Assembly (NCBI GenBank): GCA_036924085.1
Contig: JAVGWX010000002.1
Coordinates: forward strand, 153,393,571 to 153,457,570
Reading direction: 5' to 3'
From: Ariolimax columbianus
Taxonomy: Eukaryota; Mollusca; Gastropoda; Stylommatophora; Arionidae
Length of the DNA: 64,000 bases
The notes under the pieces were generated by a model. It saw only the letters and a program-made list of their open reading frames with translations, was not told the DNA's origin and did no database searches. Shown in pieces: positions 22,240 through 32,905 of the stretch. Position numbers and translations under genes: made by a program. The first letter of the stretch is position 1. Each line of letters begins with the position of its first letter.

Positions 22240-22275
<36 letters not shown>
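22196..22275. repeat. (TA)n, (GA)n and G-run
   Basis: TA dinucleotides at about 22198-22232, GA at 22243-22270, then a G-run. Confidence 0.95.
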
Positions 22276-22279
<4 letters not shown>

Positions 22280-22399
22280 AATGAAAGCGCGAGATAATGA
22301 GAAAGAGATAATAGTGTGGGTAAATGGGAAAGAGTGAAGAGAAAAACAAATAGAACGAGAGAACAAAACAAAAAAGCATACATAAAGAAATAGACCATA

Positions 22400-22405
22400 A
22401 GAGAA

Positions 22406-22438
<33 letters not shown>

Positions 22439-22440
22439 CG
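22400..22440. repeat. (GA)n microsatellite
   Basis: AG dinucleotides at about 22402-22437. Confidence 0.9.
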
Positions 22441-22489
22441 GTATAGAATAGATGCAGGTGTGAAATTACAATAACGATTGTACAACACG

Positions 22490-22620
22490 AAAACTAGAAA
22501 AAGTGTGCTAGTGTTTTGATACAAAGTGTCAGGGTTCGATCCCCTGTTTCGACATGCTACAGTCTTATCCAGCTGAAAATGGGAATCTGACTTAATAAAA
22601 TAAAGTGAGGCGCCCAGGAA
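22490..22620 (+). mobile_element. SINE family B copy with B box
   Basis: CAGGGTTCGATCCCCTG is a near-perfect pol III B box. It is followed by GACATGCTACAGTCTTATCC and CAGCTGAAAATGGGAATCTG, the family B order. Confidence 0.75.
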
Positions 22621-22739
22621 GGACATTGACCAACCCACATGACATCTAGTACAACAAAGTCTCCGCGACATAAAGGTAAAGATAGGCCCAAGCACGCGGC
22701 CGTTATGCCTCAGCTCTACACATCCTCCCAGTGGACCAC

Positions 22740-23015
22740 AGCAAGGCCAATCACCACTGTAGTTGTAGTTTAATAGTTGGTAGTCGCAGCAGCCCCTGCT
22801 GTGTCGAGGATGAGTTGTTAAGAGATTTCATTGAGAGTCCAAAGCTTGATTATGAGGTCGTTGGTCAGTTCTCGTCCACGGTGGCTTTCACTTACTAGCA
22901 GTATGTCAAGTGCCTATTAACAGCTGAATCGACTGGACCGTATTGGCACCGAGAGATGAACCCGCATCTTTGGCGTGAAAATGCAGTGATCTACCACTAC
23001 GTTAACCAGACCACT
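22740..23015 (-). mobile_element. SINE family B with a tRNA-Glu-like head
   Basis: The minus strand reads CTGGTTAACGTAGTGGTAGA (A box, about 22994-23008), then CACTGCATTTTCACGCC (anticodon-arm region with a TTC-like loop) and GCGGGTTCATCTCTCGG (B box, about 22953-22963). The body continues with GTCGATTCAGCTGTTAATAG, the family B landmark. The head looks derived from a tRNA-Glu-type gene. Mismatches and the fused body exclude a functional tRNA. Confidence 0.8.
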
Positions 23016-23044
23016 GTTACTTTATCTTTTGTTCTCGATTTTCA

Positions 23045-23435
23045 GATTTAGGTTATTGTTTCTAGAGTTATTTGAGTATATTGTTATTTCATTCGTGTAT
23101 CATATTTGGGCTATTGTTTCTAGAGCTCTATTTGATTCGTGTATCATATTTGGGCTATTGTTTCTAGAGTTCTATTTGATTCGTGTATCATATTTGGGCT
23201 ATTGTTTCTAGAGCTCTATTTGATTCGTGTATCATATTTGGGCTATTGTTTCTAGAGTTCTATTTGATTCGTGTATCATATTTGGGCCATTGTTTCTAGA
23301 GTTCTATTTGATTCGTGTATCATATTTGGGATATTGTTTCTAGAGCTCTATTTGATTCGTGTATCATATTTGGGCTATTGTTTCTAGAGCTCTATTTGAT
23401 TCGTGTATTATATTTGGGCTATTGTTTCTAGTGTC
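23045..23435. repeat. 44-bp minisatellite, about 8.5 copies
   Basis: Unit contains GTATCATATTTGGGCTATTG and TTTCTAGAGCTCTATTTGAT. Copies are nearly identical, with CTC/TTC alternation. Confidence 0.95.
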
Positions 23436-23542
23436 AGCACACAGCACACTGTTAGTCGACTCGTAGGACACGCTGTCAACTGTCAGTGGGATTAGCCTCA
23501 TTGACATAGGGACACCTCTTGGGTGCTACCTGGCAAGTATAC

Positions 23543-23698
23543 CTTCTATTTATATTCGCTTCACGTATCATTACAAAGGGGATCATCACTCCGGACACGC
23601 TGGTGGTGGAGAAAGTGAACGATCCGTGGAATGACAGCACAGACTCAAAAAGCAGATAACGCACGGGTACGTTGTGAGATCTGTGCGCTACGGCCAAC
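23543..23698 (-). CDS. Candidate internal exon, 156 bp
   Basis: Read on the minus strand, a strong pyrimidine-rich acceptor (TTTCTTGTTTGTTTTTAG) ends at 23699. An uninterrupted frame of 52 codons follows, and the exon can end at AATAGAAG before GTATAC. Length is a multiple of three, with both ends in the same codon phase, as in cassette exons. The peptide includes HNVPVRYLLFESVLSFHGSF and VMIPFVMIREANINR, alternating hydrophobic and polar residues like beta strands. The sequence is not repetitive. I do not recognise the family. An alternative donor (CCAG before GTAGCA) lies 13 bp further on. No neighbouring exon was identified. Confidence 0.35.
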
Positions 23699-23739
23699 CT
23701 AAAAACAAACAAGAAACAAAAAACTCAAAATGTAATGAG

Positions 23740-24175
23740 AACCCAGAAAAAAAATAAAGAAACCTTACAAAGACAAAAATATAAAGGAGAAAAAAAAAAG
23801 AACGAAAATCGCCTCTCACAAAAAGAATCGAATGGGTAAATTGATTGCGTCCCCAGTGAGGCGAGGCCGATTACGACCCATTAAGTTTGATTAGCGGACT
23901 GAAGATGCGATGGGCCTTCTTAACTATAACTGTCGCCACTCCACCAGTCCCGCACTACCCAAGCTCCGTGCGCAGCAGTAGCGGTAGCAATTTTCACTGC
24001 TCGCTGTGAGCTTTCCAAAATCTCGCATTTTAATATATACACATACGCGCGCGCGCGCTCATTCCCTCTCCGTCTCTATCTCGTTCTTCATCCGGTCTCT
24101 CGTTTTAAATATGCTATTTATTCATTGCTGTGAGTAAATCACGATCCAGAGGGCAGGACGCCATTAAATAATAGC
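23740..24175. other. Spacer with A-rich and CG-alternating runs
   Basis: A-rich tract at 23745-23800 and a GCGCGCGCGCGC run at about 24047-24058. Confidence 0.45.
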
Positions 24176-24865
24176 CAGGAGAGGACGGAGGCTAACCAGA
24201 AGGCGGTATAGCCAGGGGAGGAATACCCAGAAGGCGGTATAGCCATGGGAGGATATGGAATGGATTGCTGGAGGGACATATCTAGGGGAGGAGGGTAAAT
24301 AGCCATGGTAGGAAAGGTGATAGCCAAGAGAGGAGGGAAAATAGCCGGTGAGAGGAAATAGCAGGTGAGGAGAGGAAATAGTAGGCGAGGAGGGGAAATA
24401 AGCGAGGAGAGGAAATAGCAGGCGAGGAGAGGAAATAGCAGGTGAGGAGGGGAAATAGGTGAGGAGAGGAAATAGCAGGTAAGAATGGGAAATAGCAGGT
24501 GAGGAGAGATGAATTAACTGAAGGCAGAATAGCAAGGGGAGAATATAGAATGGATTGCTGAAGAAGAAATATACAGGGGAGGAGGGAATAGACAGAAGAG
24601 TAGGGGGAAAATCCAAGGAGGAGGGGAAATAGACAAGAGAGAAGAAATAGGGGAGGAGGGAAAATAGCTAGAGGAGTAGGGGGAATAGACAGAGAAGGAG
24701 AGGAAATAGCCAGGTGAGGAGATGAAATAGGGGAGGATGGGAAATAGACAGGAGAGGAGAGGAAATAGCCAGATGAGGATAGGAAATAGGGGAGGAATCG
24801 AAATAGACAGAGGATGAGGAGGAAATAGACAGAAGAGGAAGGGAAATAGCATGGAGAGAAAATGG
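24176..24865. repeat. Polypurine degenerate minisatellite
   Basis: About 690 bp in which the plus strand is almost only A and G plus the short element ATAGC/ATAGAC. Units of about 17-24 bp are variations on GAGGAAATAGCAGGTGAGGA. Ser/Pro/Leu-rich open frames on the minus strand (24164-24616, 24514-24852) simply read this composition. Confidence 0.93.
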
Positions 24866-25171
24866 AGTGTTAATATAGAAAAGAGGAGTAGGGTAGAAGC
24901 CTCTCTGGTAATGGTTTACCACAACACATTGCCCGCATACACAAATGGTCTGCTCAGTTCAGACTAGCCCTAAGGTTTGATAGAAAACTCTAGATCAATA
25001 AACCATATATGATTCAGGGATGACTTCTTTTGTCTAGGATCGGAATATAGAAGAAAAAGATGACGATGATGAAGAAAAAATCGAAAAACTGGTAAAAGAA
25101 AAGAAGTCTTGTGAGCTAAAATAGCGTAATAACAAAGAGGGTGATATCAAAGAGAGCTATATTAGATATAC

Positions 25172-25202
<31 letters not shown>

Positions 25203-25480
25203 GAGCAGACACACAAACAAAAGACACGGCTGGAATGATAAACAACATAAAGCAATAAAAACAGCAACATAGTGAAACAGCTGAAAACTAAGACCAGTTA
25301 ATGAAGGAAAAAGCCACAACTAAGAACATACATACGAGACAACAATCAAATCCACCATGTGAACAAGGCATCAACCACGTACACCGTATGCACCAGACAA
25401 TAGACATGTACACATATACTCCACACAACAGAATGTACACTGTAATAAAATTTTTCATCAGCCAACAGAACAAGAAAGTG
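24866..25480. other. Spacer with (GA)n
   Basis: GA run at about 25171-25205. Overlapping short frames at 25301-25486 and 25288-25627 have no domain. Confidence 0.4.
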
Positions 25481-25484
25481 ACGT

Positions 25485-25625
25485 AGCAGACAATCAGGAT
25501 TCGAACAGCGGGCTTCCAGATAAACCTTGCTGAAAATGACACATGTTAGAGTATGGGTCTGAATCTCAAACCAGCTACGCTCTGTATGAGGGCAATTTGA
25601 ATATACCGAGGGCTGCACCTCAGTC
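25485..25625 (-). mobile_element. Possible SINE fragment
   Basis: CAATCAGGATTCGAACAGC gives a B-box-like GTTCGAATCC on the minus strand. Layout similar to 4030-4190. Confidence 0.4.
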
Positions 25626-25649
25626 AATATATTTACTGTTCCTGGTTAA

Positions 25650-25815
25650 TGGTTTTAGCACAGCCTGGCTAACGGGGTGAAATATCGAAGTGATCCCCGT
25701 AATAGTGAACGATAAGCAGATGAAGTCAGGCATAGGACAAACCACATGGAGGACCTCGGTCCACTTTCATCAGCACGTTCGGGGTGTGAGCAAAGCTATA
25801 AGAAACCACTACTTC
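25650..25815 (+). repeat. Dispersed repeat family C, copy 4
   Basis: Shares CACAGCCTGGCTAACGGGGT, TCGGTCCACTTTCATCAGCA and GTTCGGGGTGTGAGC with other copies; more diverged. Confidence 0.6.
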
Positions 25816-25865
25816 AGGGCGCAAAGAAGAGTAAATCTGCTCATTGTGGGCATTCAAAAACAAGA

Positions 25866-26228
25866 CAGAGCCAAAATAGGGCTGATGGTAGCCGGTCTAC
25901 CTTCATTCAGAAACAAGGATGAGCCAAAATAGGGCTGATGGTAGCCGGTCTACCTTCATTCAAAAACAAGGATGAGCCAAAATAGGGCTGATGGTAGCCG
26001 GTCTACCTTCATTCAAAAACAAGACAGAGCCAAAATAGGGCTGATGGTAGCCGGTCTACCTTCATTCAGAAACAAGGATGAGCCAAAATAGGGCTGATGG
26101 TAGCCGGTCTACCTTCATTCAGAAACAAGGATGAGCCAAAATAGGGCTGATGGTAGCCGGTCTACCTTCATTCAGAAACAAGGATGAGCCAAAATAGGGC
26201 TGATGGTAGCCGGTCTTCCTTCATTTGG
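25866..26228. repeat. 53-bp minisatellite, about 7 copies
   Basis: Units begin with CCAAAATAGGGCTGATGGTA near 25871, 25924, 25977, 26030, 26083, 26136 and 26189. They differ mainly at ACAAGACAGAG versus ACAAGGATGAG. Confidence 0.96.
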
Positions 26229-26299
26229 CAGACATGATAAAACCACATAAGCTGAAATTGGTCAGCTTAAGTTTGAAGTGGATGTGTGGGAGTTCAGTT

Positions 26300-26525
26300 A
26301 TCACGCCATGTGAAATACTGATCAAGACTCCATCTAACGTCCCCGTTTGTGGTCCTGGAGACAGGCATGCTCTAATCCATATAGTGGTAAGCTTACTGAG
26401 AAGCTTTGCATTGCACTACAGGCAGGAGGACATCGACTCACCTTCTTAACAACACCTTAGGATGTAAGAAGAGCTATTGCAACCCGCTCTGAAAGAAACG
26501 TCGCCAAGAGTTTACTGAAAAGAGA
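26300..26525 (+). repeat. Dispersed repeat family C, copy 5
   Basis: Contains TAAGCTTACTGAGAAGC, TTGCATTGCACTACAGGCAG, GATGTAAGAAGAGCTATTGC and GAAAGAAACGTCGCCAAGAG. Confidence 0.8.
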
Positions 26526-26800
26526 AGGTTCTAACAATAAGTGCCCGGGGTTTCAAGATATAGACAAGATTGTTTGTTCATGAATCGTATGCCATCGTAT
26601 CAGTTAGACCATCTTTCTTCTGTTAACTCCTGTCCGACCAAACCATGTAAACAGCTCCTATTTCAGAGAAGCAACAAATCAACCAACTCAGCTGTAGTTT
26701 GAATATTAGAATGATCAGACATGATGGCAACCGATGCAAGTGACGACACAAATAGAGGCTGGGGGTCTGTAAATAAAGAAAGACCAGATTCCAGAATCTT
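26526..26800. other. Spacer, no gene seen
   Basis: No recognised element. Confidence 0.4.
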
Positions 26801-26894
26801 TATAATATGTTTTCAGAGTGTTTATAATATGATTTCAGAGTGTTTATAATATGATTTCAGAGTTTATAATATGATTTCAGAGTGTTTATAATAT
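26801..26894. repeat. 22-bp tandem repeat, about 4 copies
   Basis: Unit TTTATAATATGATTTCAGAG plus TG, directly abutting the mariner relic. Confidence 0.9.
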
Positions 26895-26895
26895 C

Positions 26896-27714
26896 TGGTC
26901 TGTTCAAAAAGTTCCAAAACTTTAGAAATTGTATGAGAATGCGGTGTCATAGCAACTTCCGGGAGCGAAGCTACATAGTGATGCCTTTAATCAATAATCT
27001 ACCGTTTCTCTCGTTCTTCTTGTAGTAAATGTTTACCTTTCTGTTTCTGACTGTTTTCGTGCATGCAGATTGTGTTTTGCGTTACCAACACGTCTGAATT
27101 GGAAGAGTAAGTTTTGCGTCAAGTTCGGGAAAACGCTCATGGAGCCTAATGAAATGTTCAAATAAATGTATAGTAGAGCAGTTCAAATAAATGTATAGTA
27201 GAGCAGTGCAAACAAAATTACGAGTTGTTAGGAAACGTGGTTGTAAAGATGGTTGGTAGTCAATACATGACGACTCGCCGCATCATCTGACCAGGAGTTT
27301 GATGCCAAAGTTAGTGAGATGGTGTGTTCTAAACTAGGTCTGACATTTCGCGAAATAACAGACGAATGCAACACCCCCATAGGATCGTGCTATGGTATTC
27401 TAATAGAGAAAAATGCATAATTTGTGGAGAAACAGCTCCTAGTTGCTCTCTCATAACAATGCGCCAGAGCACACACGTCAATGATCGACTAGGGATCTTT
27501 TGCCAGAAATCCAAGACGTAGTATGCTTCATCTGCCACCTTAATCGACTTTTTAAAAAATATTTCGCAAAACTTAAAAATAGCTTCAAAAGGCGACGATT
27601 TCAGACGAAGAAATTGACAATTCGCAGACATTCTTATAAACATGATCGCCAAAACTTCTTACCAGATCTGATTCTGAAAGTGGGAACGACGTTGGGAGCG
27701 ATGCATTAATGAGG

Positions 27715-27798
<84 letters not shown>

Positions 27799-27890
27799 TT
27801 TGAAGGGGACGAGGCTCACTAGGTTCCAGGATTTTAAAAAGTTGTTGAACATTTTCTCCATATCTCCTGAAAGTAAGAGTTAGGCATAGA
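26896..27890 (+). pseudogene. mariner-type DNA transposon relic
   Basis: GGTCTGTTCAAAAAGTTCC at 26898 resembles a mariner terminal repeat. Downstream frames read GRPSTSTHDSPHH, then VSEMVCSKLGLTFREITDEC and GSCYGILIEK (the helix-turn-helix end of the transposase). LLSHNNAPEHT follows, corresponding to the catalytic HDNAP.HT block with the second Asp changed to Asn. Then come FAKLKNSFKRRRFQT and, after a GA microsatellite, a short FEGD-like ending. Most of the catalytic core between the first Asp and HNNAP is deleted. Stops and frameshifts occur throughout. Subfamily not determined. Confidence 0.8.
27715..27800. repeat. (GA)n microsatellite inside the mariner relic
   Basis: Pure AG with a few AAAG steps, splitting the C-terminal transposase remnant. 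Confidence 0.95.
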
Positions 27891-28320
27891 CATAGCTGCC
27901 TTGAACGTCAAACGTGATATTACGACTTCAGACGTAAGACAAAAGCGAGCCCGCCTTACGATTTCTTCGCGAATGAGCAACAGAAGTCAATATGAAAATC
28001 ATGAGCAAGAGTTGGGACTTCCTATAAAGAATGGCCTCAGTATGTTTGATGTGTACAGAGATTATTGCTGCCGTGGGCAGGGGCAATGGTCACTGTCTAC
28101 TTTGTCAGGTACAGGTCAATGACCCTAGACGATGAAGATGTAGCGTCACATAGGAAAAAAACGAGAAGGGTAGTGAGATGGGATGATCAAGCTGATAGGA
28201 TTTAGAGGAACAGAGGGATATGACTAATAGGATTTGAGGACAAAGAGGTATAGTATTGACAGTAGGAAAGGAGGGATATGACAGAGGGTGAAGGACACAT
28301 GTAGGACTGAGATATGGCAT
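27891..28320. other. Spacer, no gene seen
   Basis: Frame 27901-28122 has no recognised features. The right half grades into the next array. Confidence 0.35.
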
Positions 28321-28685
28321 TATATCTGACTGAGGGTATAGGACTAATGTTAGAACTGAATGTGGACTGACGGTGTAGGACTGGCTGATAGGACTGAATG
28401 TGTAGGACTGGCTAATAAGATTGAATGTGTAGGACTGGCTGATAGGATGGAATATGTAGGACTGGCTGATAGGACTGGATGATATGACTGGCTGATAGGA
28501 CTGGATGTGTAGGACTGGCTGATAGAACTGGATGTGTAGGACTGGCTGATATGACTGGATGTGTAAGACTGGCGGTGTAGGACTGGCTAATATGACATAA
28601 TGTGTATGACTGAGGGTGTAGGACTGGCTGATATGACTGAATGTGTAGGATTGGCTGGTAGGACTGAATGTGTAGGATATACGGG
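28321..28685. repeat. Degenerate GGACTGGCTGATA minisatellite
   Basis: Irregular units of about 14-28 bp built from AGGACTGGCTGATA and ACTGAATGTGT. Confidence 0.9.
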
Positions 28686-28979
28686 TCTCAACTTACGTGT
28701 AATAACAATATTATTACAAAGACGCGAACACGAGCGATCAGATACAGGAGAGACAAGATAAAACGAGAGGAAAATAGCAATTATAAGTGATACGTGTGGG
28801 TGGATAATTACATAAACATGTACAGGTTACTTCGGTCTGGGTAGTACTACAACAACCTACTTTACGACCAAAAGTTATTCGTCCGGGACAAAGCATAAAA
28901 CAAAAAAGAATAACTAACTATTCGTCGTTCGCTATCAAATAATCGCATCTAATTCATTTAAAAACATGGCGGTCTTTTC
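28686..28979. other. Spacer
   Basis: No recognised element. Confidence 0.4.
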
Positions 28980-29235
28980 AAGCGTCTATCGTCATACAGT
29001 TTATCGCCCACCTGAGATAGGGATGTCCATGTAGCAATTCTGCTCCTCTCGTGGAGCTGGCACACCTGTAGAACATGTTTCACCATTTGTTTAATCTACC
29101 CATAAGAGCACATGTCTATGTCCAATTTATAATTTCTTGAACGGATGATGTGTCAGTCTGCAATGACCCGTTCGTAGTCTGAATATTGTCACTTGACCTC
29201 TTCTTGGCAAGGAGTAGTATGATTCTGCTGTATCA
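28980..29235 (-). pseudogene. LINE C-terminal Cys/His tail relic
   Basis: The minus strand reads RLRTGHCRLTHHPFKKL and then, in shifted frames, a tail with CALMGR and STRGAELL. This corresponds to the RTGH.RL..HL.KL..G....C.CG segment that ends L1w (RTGHNRLRYHLFNKL). Only this tail is present. Confidence 0.6.
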
Positions 29236-29317
29236 GATTCTGCATGTTCTCTGTTCTCTGTCATTTTTCTGTGAAGTTAATTGTTATAATTGTCTTTATT
29301 TCTTCACATGCAGCGCT

Positions 29318-29343
29318 GTAATAACTAACTAACTAACTAACCC
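29318..29343. repeat. (AACT)n microsatellite
   Basis: TAACTAACTAACTAAC, about five units. Confidence 0.9.
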
Positions 29344-30055
29344 ATACGATACATTTGGGAGCGGATAGAGTCTGAAGCCTTTATTTCTGAACACGAGTGG
29401 TCCCCCTAAAAATGCACTTATGTGATACATATTTCGCAGGAAATTATCTGGAAGATGTGCAAGAGACGAAGGAAAATATGTGCACATAAATGGGAGGCAC
29501 AAAAAAGAGGGAGGGATTGTGCGGAAAGTATGAATGATTGAAGGAAAAGCATATTTGTGAGAAGAGTTAATGATGGAAAGACGGCATATTGTACAGGTAT
29601 CGAGGCGGGACATGTGTGCAGTGCAGACTCCTGATTGATTCCAATATTGATCCTCGGCCGATGCTAGATTCGATTGGCCAAATCAAACAACTGGAGCTCG
29701 TTCATTGCTAATCACCTTTCAACAAGAGGGAGGATGGGAGGGGCGTGAGTAGTGGAGGGGAGGGCATGGATTGTTTAGTAGCGCAAGTGTACTAGAACGC
29801 TTATTGAGAAGGAGGGGGTAGTCACTGGGTATTTAAGACCAGGGCACGACAAATTCCGGTGCCTAGATATGTTGTTGTGGTGCCTAACAATTTAGGACCA
29901 GTATCGTATTTATTCGCTCAATTTCCTTCATTTTGTACCTGGCTCCGAGATCCTGAACAAATGTGCCACCCTCTGCTTTAGACATACTGATAGTATATCT
30001 ATGTGTGTGTCATTGCTATTACAGTACACAGGTATATTAATGTTTTTTTCTGGCA
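29344..30055. other. Spacer, no gene seen
   Basis: A 94-codon minus-strand frame (29329-29613) has no domain. G-rich patch at 29724-29765. Confidence 0.4.

Positions 30056-30134
<79 letters not shown>
30056..30134. repeat. (TG)n followed by (TA)n
   Basis: TGTGTG at 30056-30067, then TA dinucleotides to 30134. Confidence 0.97.
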
Positions 30135-30136
<2 letters not shown>

Positions 30137-30239
30137 TGAAAATATGTCTGTAGCTGTTTGATAGGTTTATTCCGTATACTATTCTAAACCGTTTACCAAT
30201 CTGAAATACAATTGTGCATAATTACCTGATATGATCATT

Positions 30240-30500
30240 AGTATTGTGTGGCATGATCGTGGTGTCATTTTGTCGGATGATGTGATTTTGACAAGGAATG
30301 CCAGCTTGTCGTGATTATGTGGCATGATTTTGTGATTATGTGAGGTGACATGATTTTTTGTGATTATGTGGAGTGACATGATTTTTTGTGATTATGTGGA
30401 GTGGCATGATTTTTTGTGATTATGTGGGGTGACATTATTTTTTGTGATTATGTGGGGTGACATGATCTTGTCGTGATTATGTGGGGTGGCGTATTCTCAT
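30240..30500. repeat. About 29-bp tandem repeat, 7-8 copies
   Basis: Unit contains GATTATGTGGGGTGACATGA and TTTTTTGT, variable in length. Confidence 0.85.
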
Positions 30501-30860
30501 GTGATGTTATCACGTCAGGTCAATAGTGGGGAATAAAACACCGGACTTACATGCACAGAACAACGTATCATGAGATAAAGCGAAAGATTGGATGGGTATT
30601 GGGTGGATGGATAGATAGCGAGGTAGAGGGATAGACAGATATAAATAGACAGTTAACCTTTTTACCCCAAGTGACGCATAGGGCTGCCATTACAGTCGGT
30701 CTCTTTACATGAAATCTGTATACTCAAATTTGTAGTGGCGGTTTTGCATTATGAGGCGCGGAGTGACGATCAAAACATCAGAGTAATATCAAAACATAAG
30801 AATCAAGAGTACACCTCTCTTGGATCTCGCTTCAAACATGTGTCACAACAATCTAGCCCA
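30501..30860. other. Spacer
   Basis: Short (GATA)-like patch near 30608-30650; nothing else recognised. Confidence 0.4.
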
Positions 30861-30861
30861 C

Positions 30862-31022
30862 CAGGCTGGAATCGGCACTGTAATCCCTGTAGTTTTGAAC
30901 TTACTAAGGAATCTAGCACGGCACTAGTCAGAATGACCCCTGTCCCGCCATTTCGAGTACGTCTCGGGATGTAAGAACAGCCACTGTAATAAACCATTAC
31001 CAGAAAATATTGTCAAGAGCTG
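30862..31022 (+). repeat. Dispersed repeat family C, copy 6
   Basis: Contains GAACTTACTAAGGAATCTAG, CACGGCACTAGTCAGA, GTACGTCTCGGGATGTAAGA and ACAGCCACTGTAA. Confidence 0.8.
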
Positions 31023-32159
31023 ACACAACTTAGGACAAATGGCTTCAGAAGGAGAACAATTTTATGAGGTTGCTAGCTCCAATTCATACCTAACTTTAGC
31101 CGGTCCTTATGACTCTCATTGAAAGTCCCTTTCAACCTGGACACAACTCTGGTACTGTTTAGTTATACCGAAGCGTTATTTCCCACTACGCAGGGACCTA
31201 ACCCAATACCTCTGTCGTAAGAAACCAATCTACCACTCAGACACCCATACCAATTCTGTAAGCGGGGGAGGGGTGGCAGAAATGGGAAAAGGGGGGGGGG
31301 GTTTGGGCGCTTTGACAAAGCGATTAGCGACAAAGCCAGACTTACCTATTTTCTTAATCAAGAAACAGCAAAGTAGTGCTATTATTCGAAGTAATATTAT
31401 TAAACAATTCGTGTTGAAGTCGGACACACAGGGTCCACCAGACCACACAGACACAGCACAACGCACTCCGTCATAACAAAAAAAAAAAAAAAAAAAACCT
31501 CGAACGAGACATCAAAATAAAAATGGTTTCGCAAGAAGAGAACATTAAACAAAATACAGAGATGAATCAACCAAAACTATAGACCTTATGACTTCTCAAC
31601 CAATACACGTTGAGTCCCATGCCCTGAACCGCCCACTGTGTCTTGGATGGTTGCACTGCTCTTTACTTTTGATTGACTTGTCCACATTCATTAAGTTTTC
31701 GTGGCCATACAGATTGAGACAGCCAGCCCCATGGCAAACCCTCCTTAGTCATCTCTTAGAACATGCTTGGCAGGTAGACAGTGTTACTATTCCCTGATCC
31801 CCTTTCGGGCGACGGTACTAGTTGGTCGTAAAGAGAGAGATAGACGTCTTTTGAATCAAATAAGACTTCAGTGATGGGTTGAATCTACAGCAAGGTTGCG
31901 CACCATAGACATAGCGTACACACCAACCGTCTTTGTATAGATTTATCGGGTAAGTGCTCAGAGACACACACACTCACCAGCAACTGCGACTAGAGCATAA
32001 ACGAGCACTTGGCCAGGAGTGCTGTGTGCGGTCTATAATCATGGCTAATTATATCTTGTTATACCCGAGCACGCAAACACGGAACTTAGTTGAGTCTTCG
32101 ACACAACACCCACACACACGTGAAATACAAAGACACGTGTGCGTGTGTGTGTGTGTGGT
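31023..32159. other. Spacer with homopolymers and (GT)n
   Basis: G-run at 31291-31300, A-run at 31478-31497, GT run at 32136-32156. Short frames at 31230-31476, 31588-31797 and 31954-32181 have no recognised features. Confidence 0.4.
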
Positions 32160-32345
32160 GAAAGGTAAAGTTAGCCCATGACAAATACTGCTGTCGGGGA
32201 TGAAGTGTTCGAGTTTTCATTGTATAAAGCAACATTTTGTTTATGAGGTAGAATGGTTAGTTCCCTTTCTCGCTGCCTTTCCTTTCCTAACAGTAAGCCA
32301 GGTATCCATCTACCGCTGGTTCGACGAGACTGTCGATAACATGGA
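32160..32345 (-). mobile_element. SINE family B copy
   Basis: Aligns with 16690-16870 (TTCCCTTTCTCGCTGCCTTT, GTAAGCCAGGTATCCATCTA, GGTTCGACGAGACTGTC). Reverse complement of the family B order. Confidence 0.7.
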
Positions 32346-32544
32346 TACGAACCTTGACCGTCGGAAACAACTGCTCTACCACTCTGGTTTTCAGCAGCTC
32401 CTTATTAGTGATCTATCATACCATTTACAATCTGTCTGCAGTGAAACATTCATGAACATATGTACCTTTTTCTATGGCGTTTTTGTTGCTCGCTATGCTT
32501 TACAAATGATCAAAACGCATACTAAACTAAGAATATTCAACATG

Positions 32545-32905
32545 GGGGATGACCAAGCTCAACATTAAGACACTACAGGCATTTATCTATAAATCCGTGA
32601 GAAAGATGCTGGGCCTGTCGTTGTTCCACAATGTTAGGAAAGAAAGCTTACCGTAAAGAACAGGAAATCTAAGGAAGAAGGTGATGACGGAAAGGATACG
32701 CGCTATGAAAACCTCAAATCAGTATCACCAGGTCATCTCGGTCTTGGAACCCACAGGGAAACAAAGATAAAGGAAGGCCAAACAACACTTAGAGGAGAAG
32801 AGAGCTAATAGACAATACAAGACATACACGCAGATCCTTGAAAGAACTGGTCAAAATAGCGCATAGCGGATCTGTATGGAGAGGAATCGTTGATGGCCTG
32901 TCAGC
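32545..32905 (+). pseudogene. RTE-like LINE C-terminal relic
   Basis: Frames read LKTLQAFIYKSVRKMLGLS (post-RT hallmark), ALEPTGKQR-like and KAKQHLEEKRANRQYKTYTQ, then SLKELVKIAHSGSVWRGIVD with GLSAP at the end. This matches the conserved RTE ending (W..L...A.D...WR..V.GL). Several stops interrupt it. The last codons pass directly into a 46-bp minisatellite. Confidence 0.8.

Noticed and set aside
22090..22695. 201-residue minus-strand ORF
   Set aside because: Built from (GA)n and (TA)n tracts plus a SINE; no protein-like constraint.
22925..23015. Functional tRNA-Glu gene
   Set aside because: Mismatches in the stems and continuation into the SINE B body point to a SINE head.
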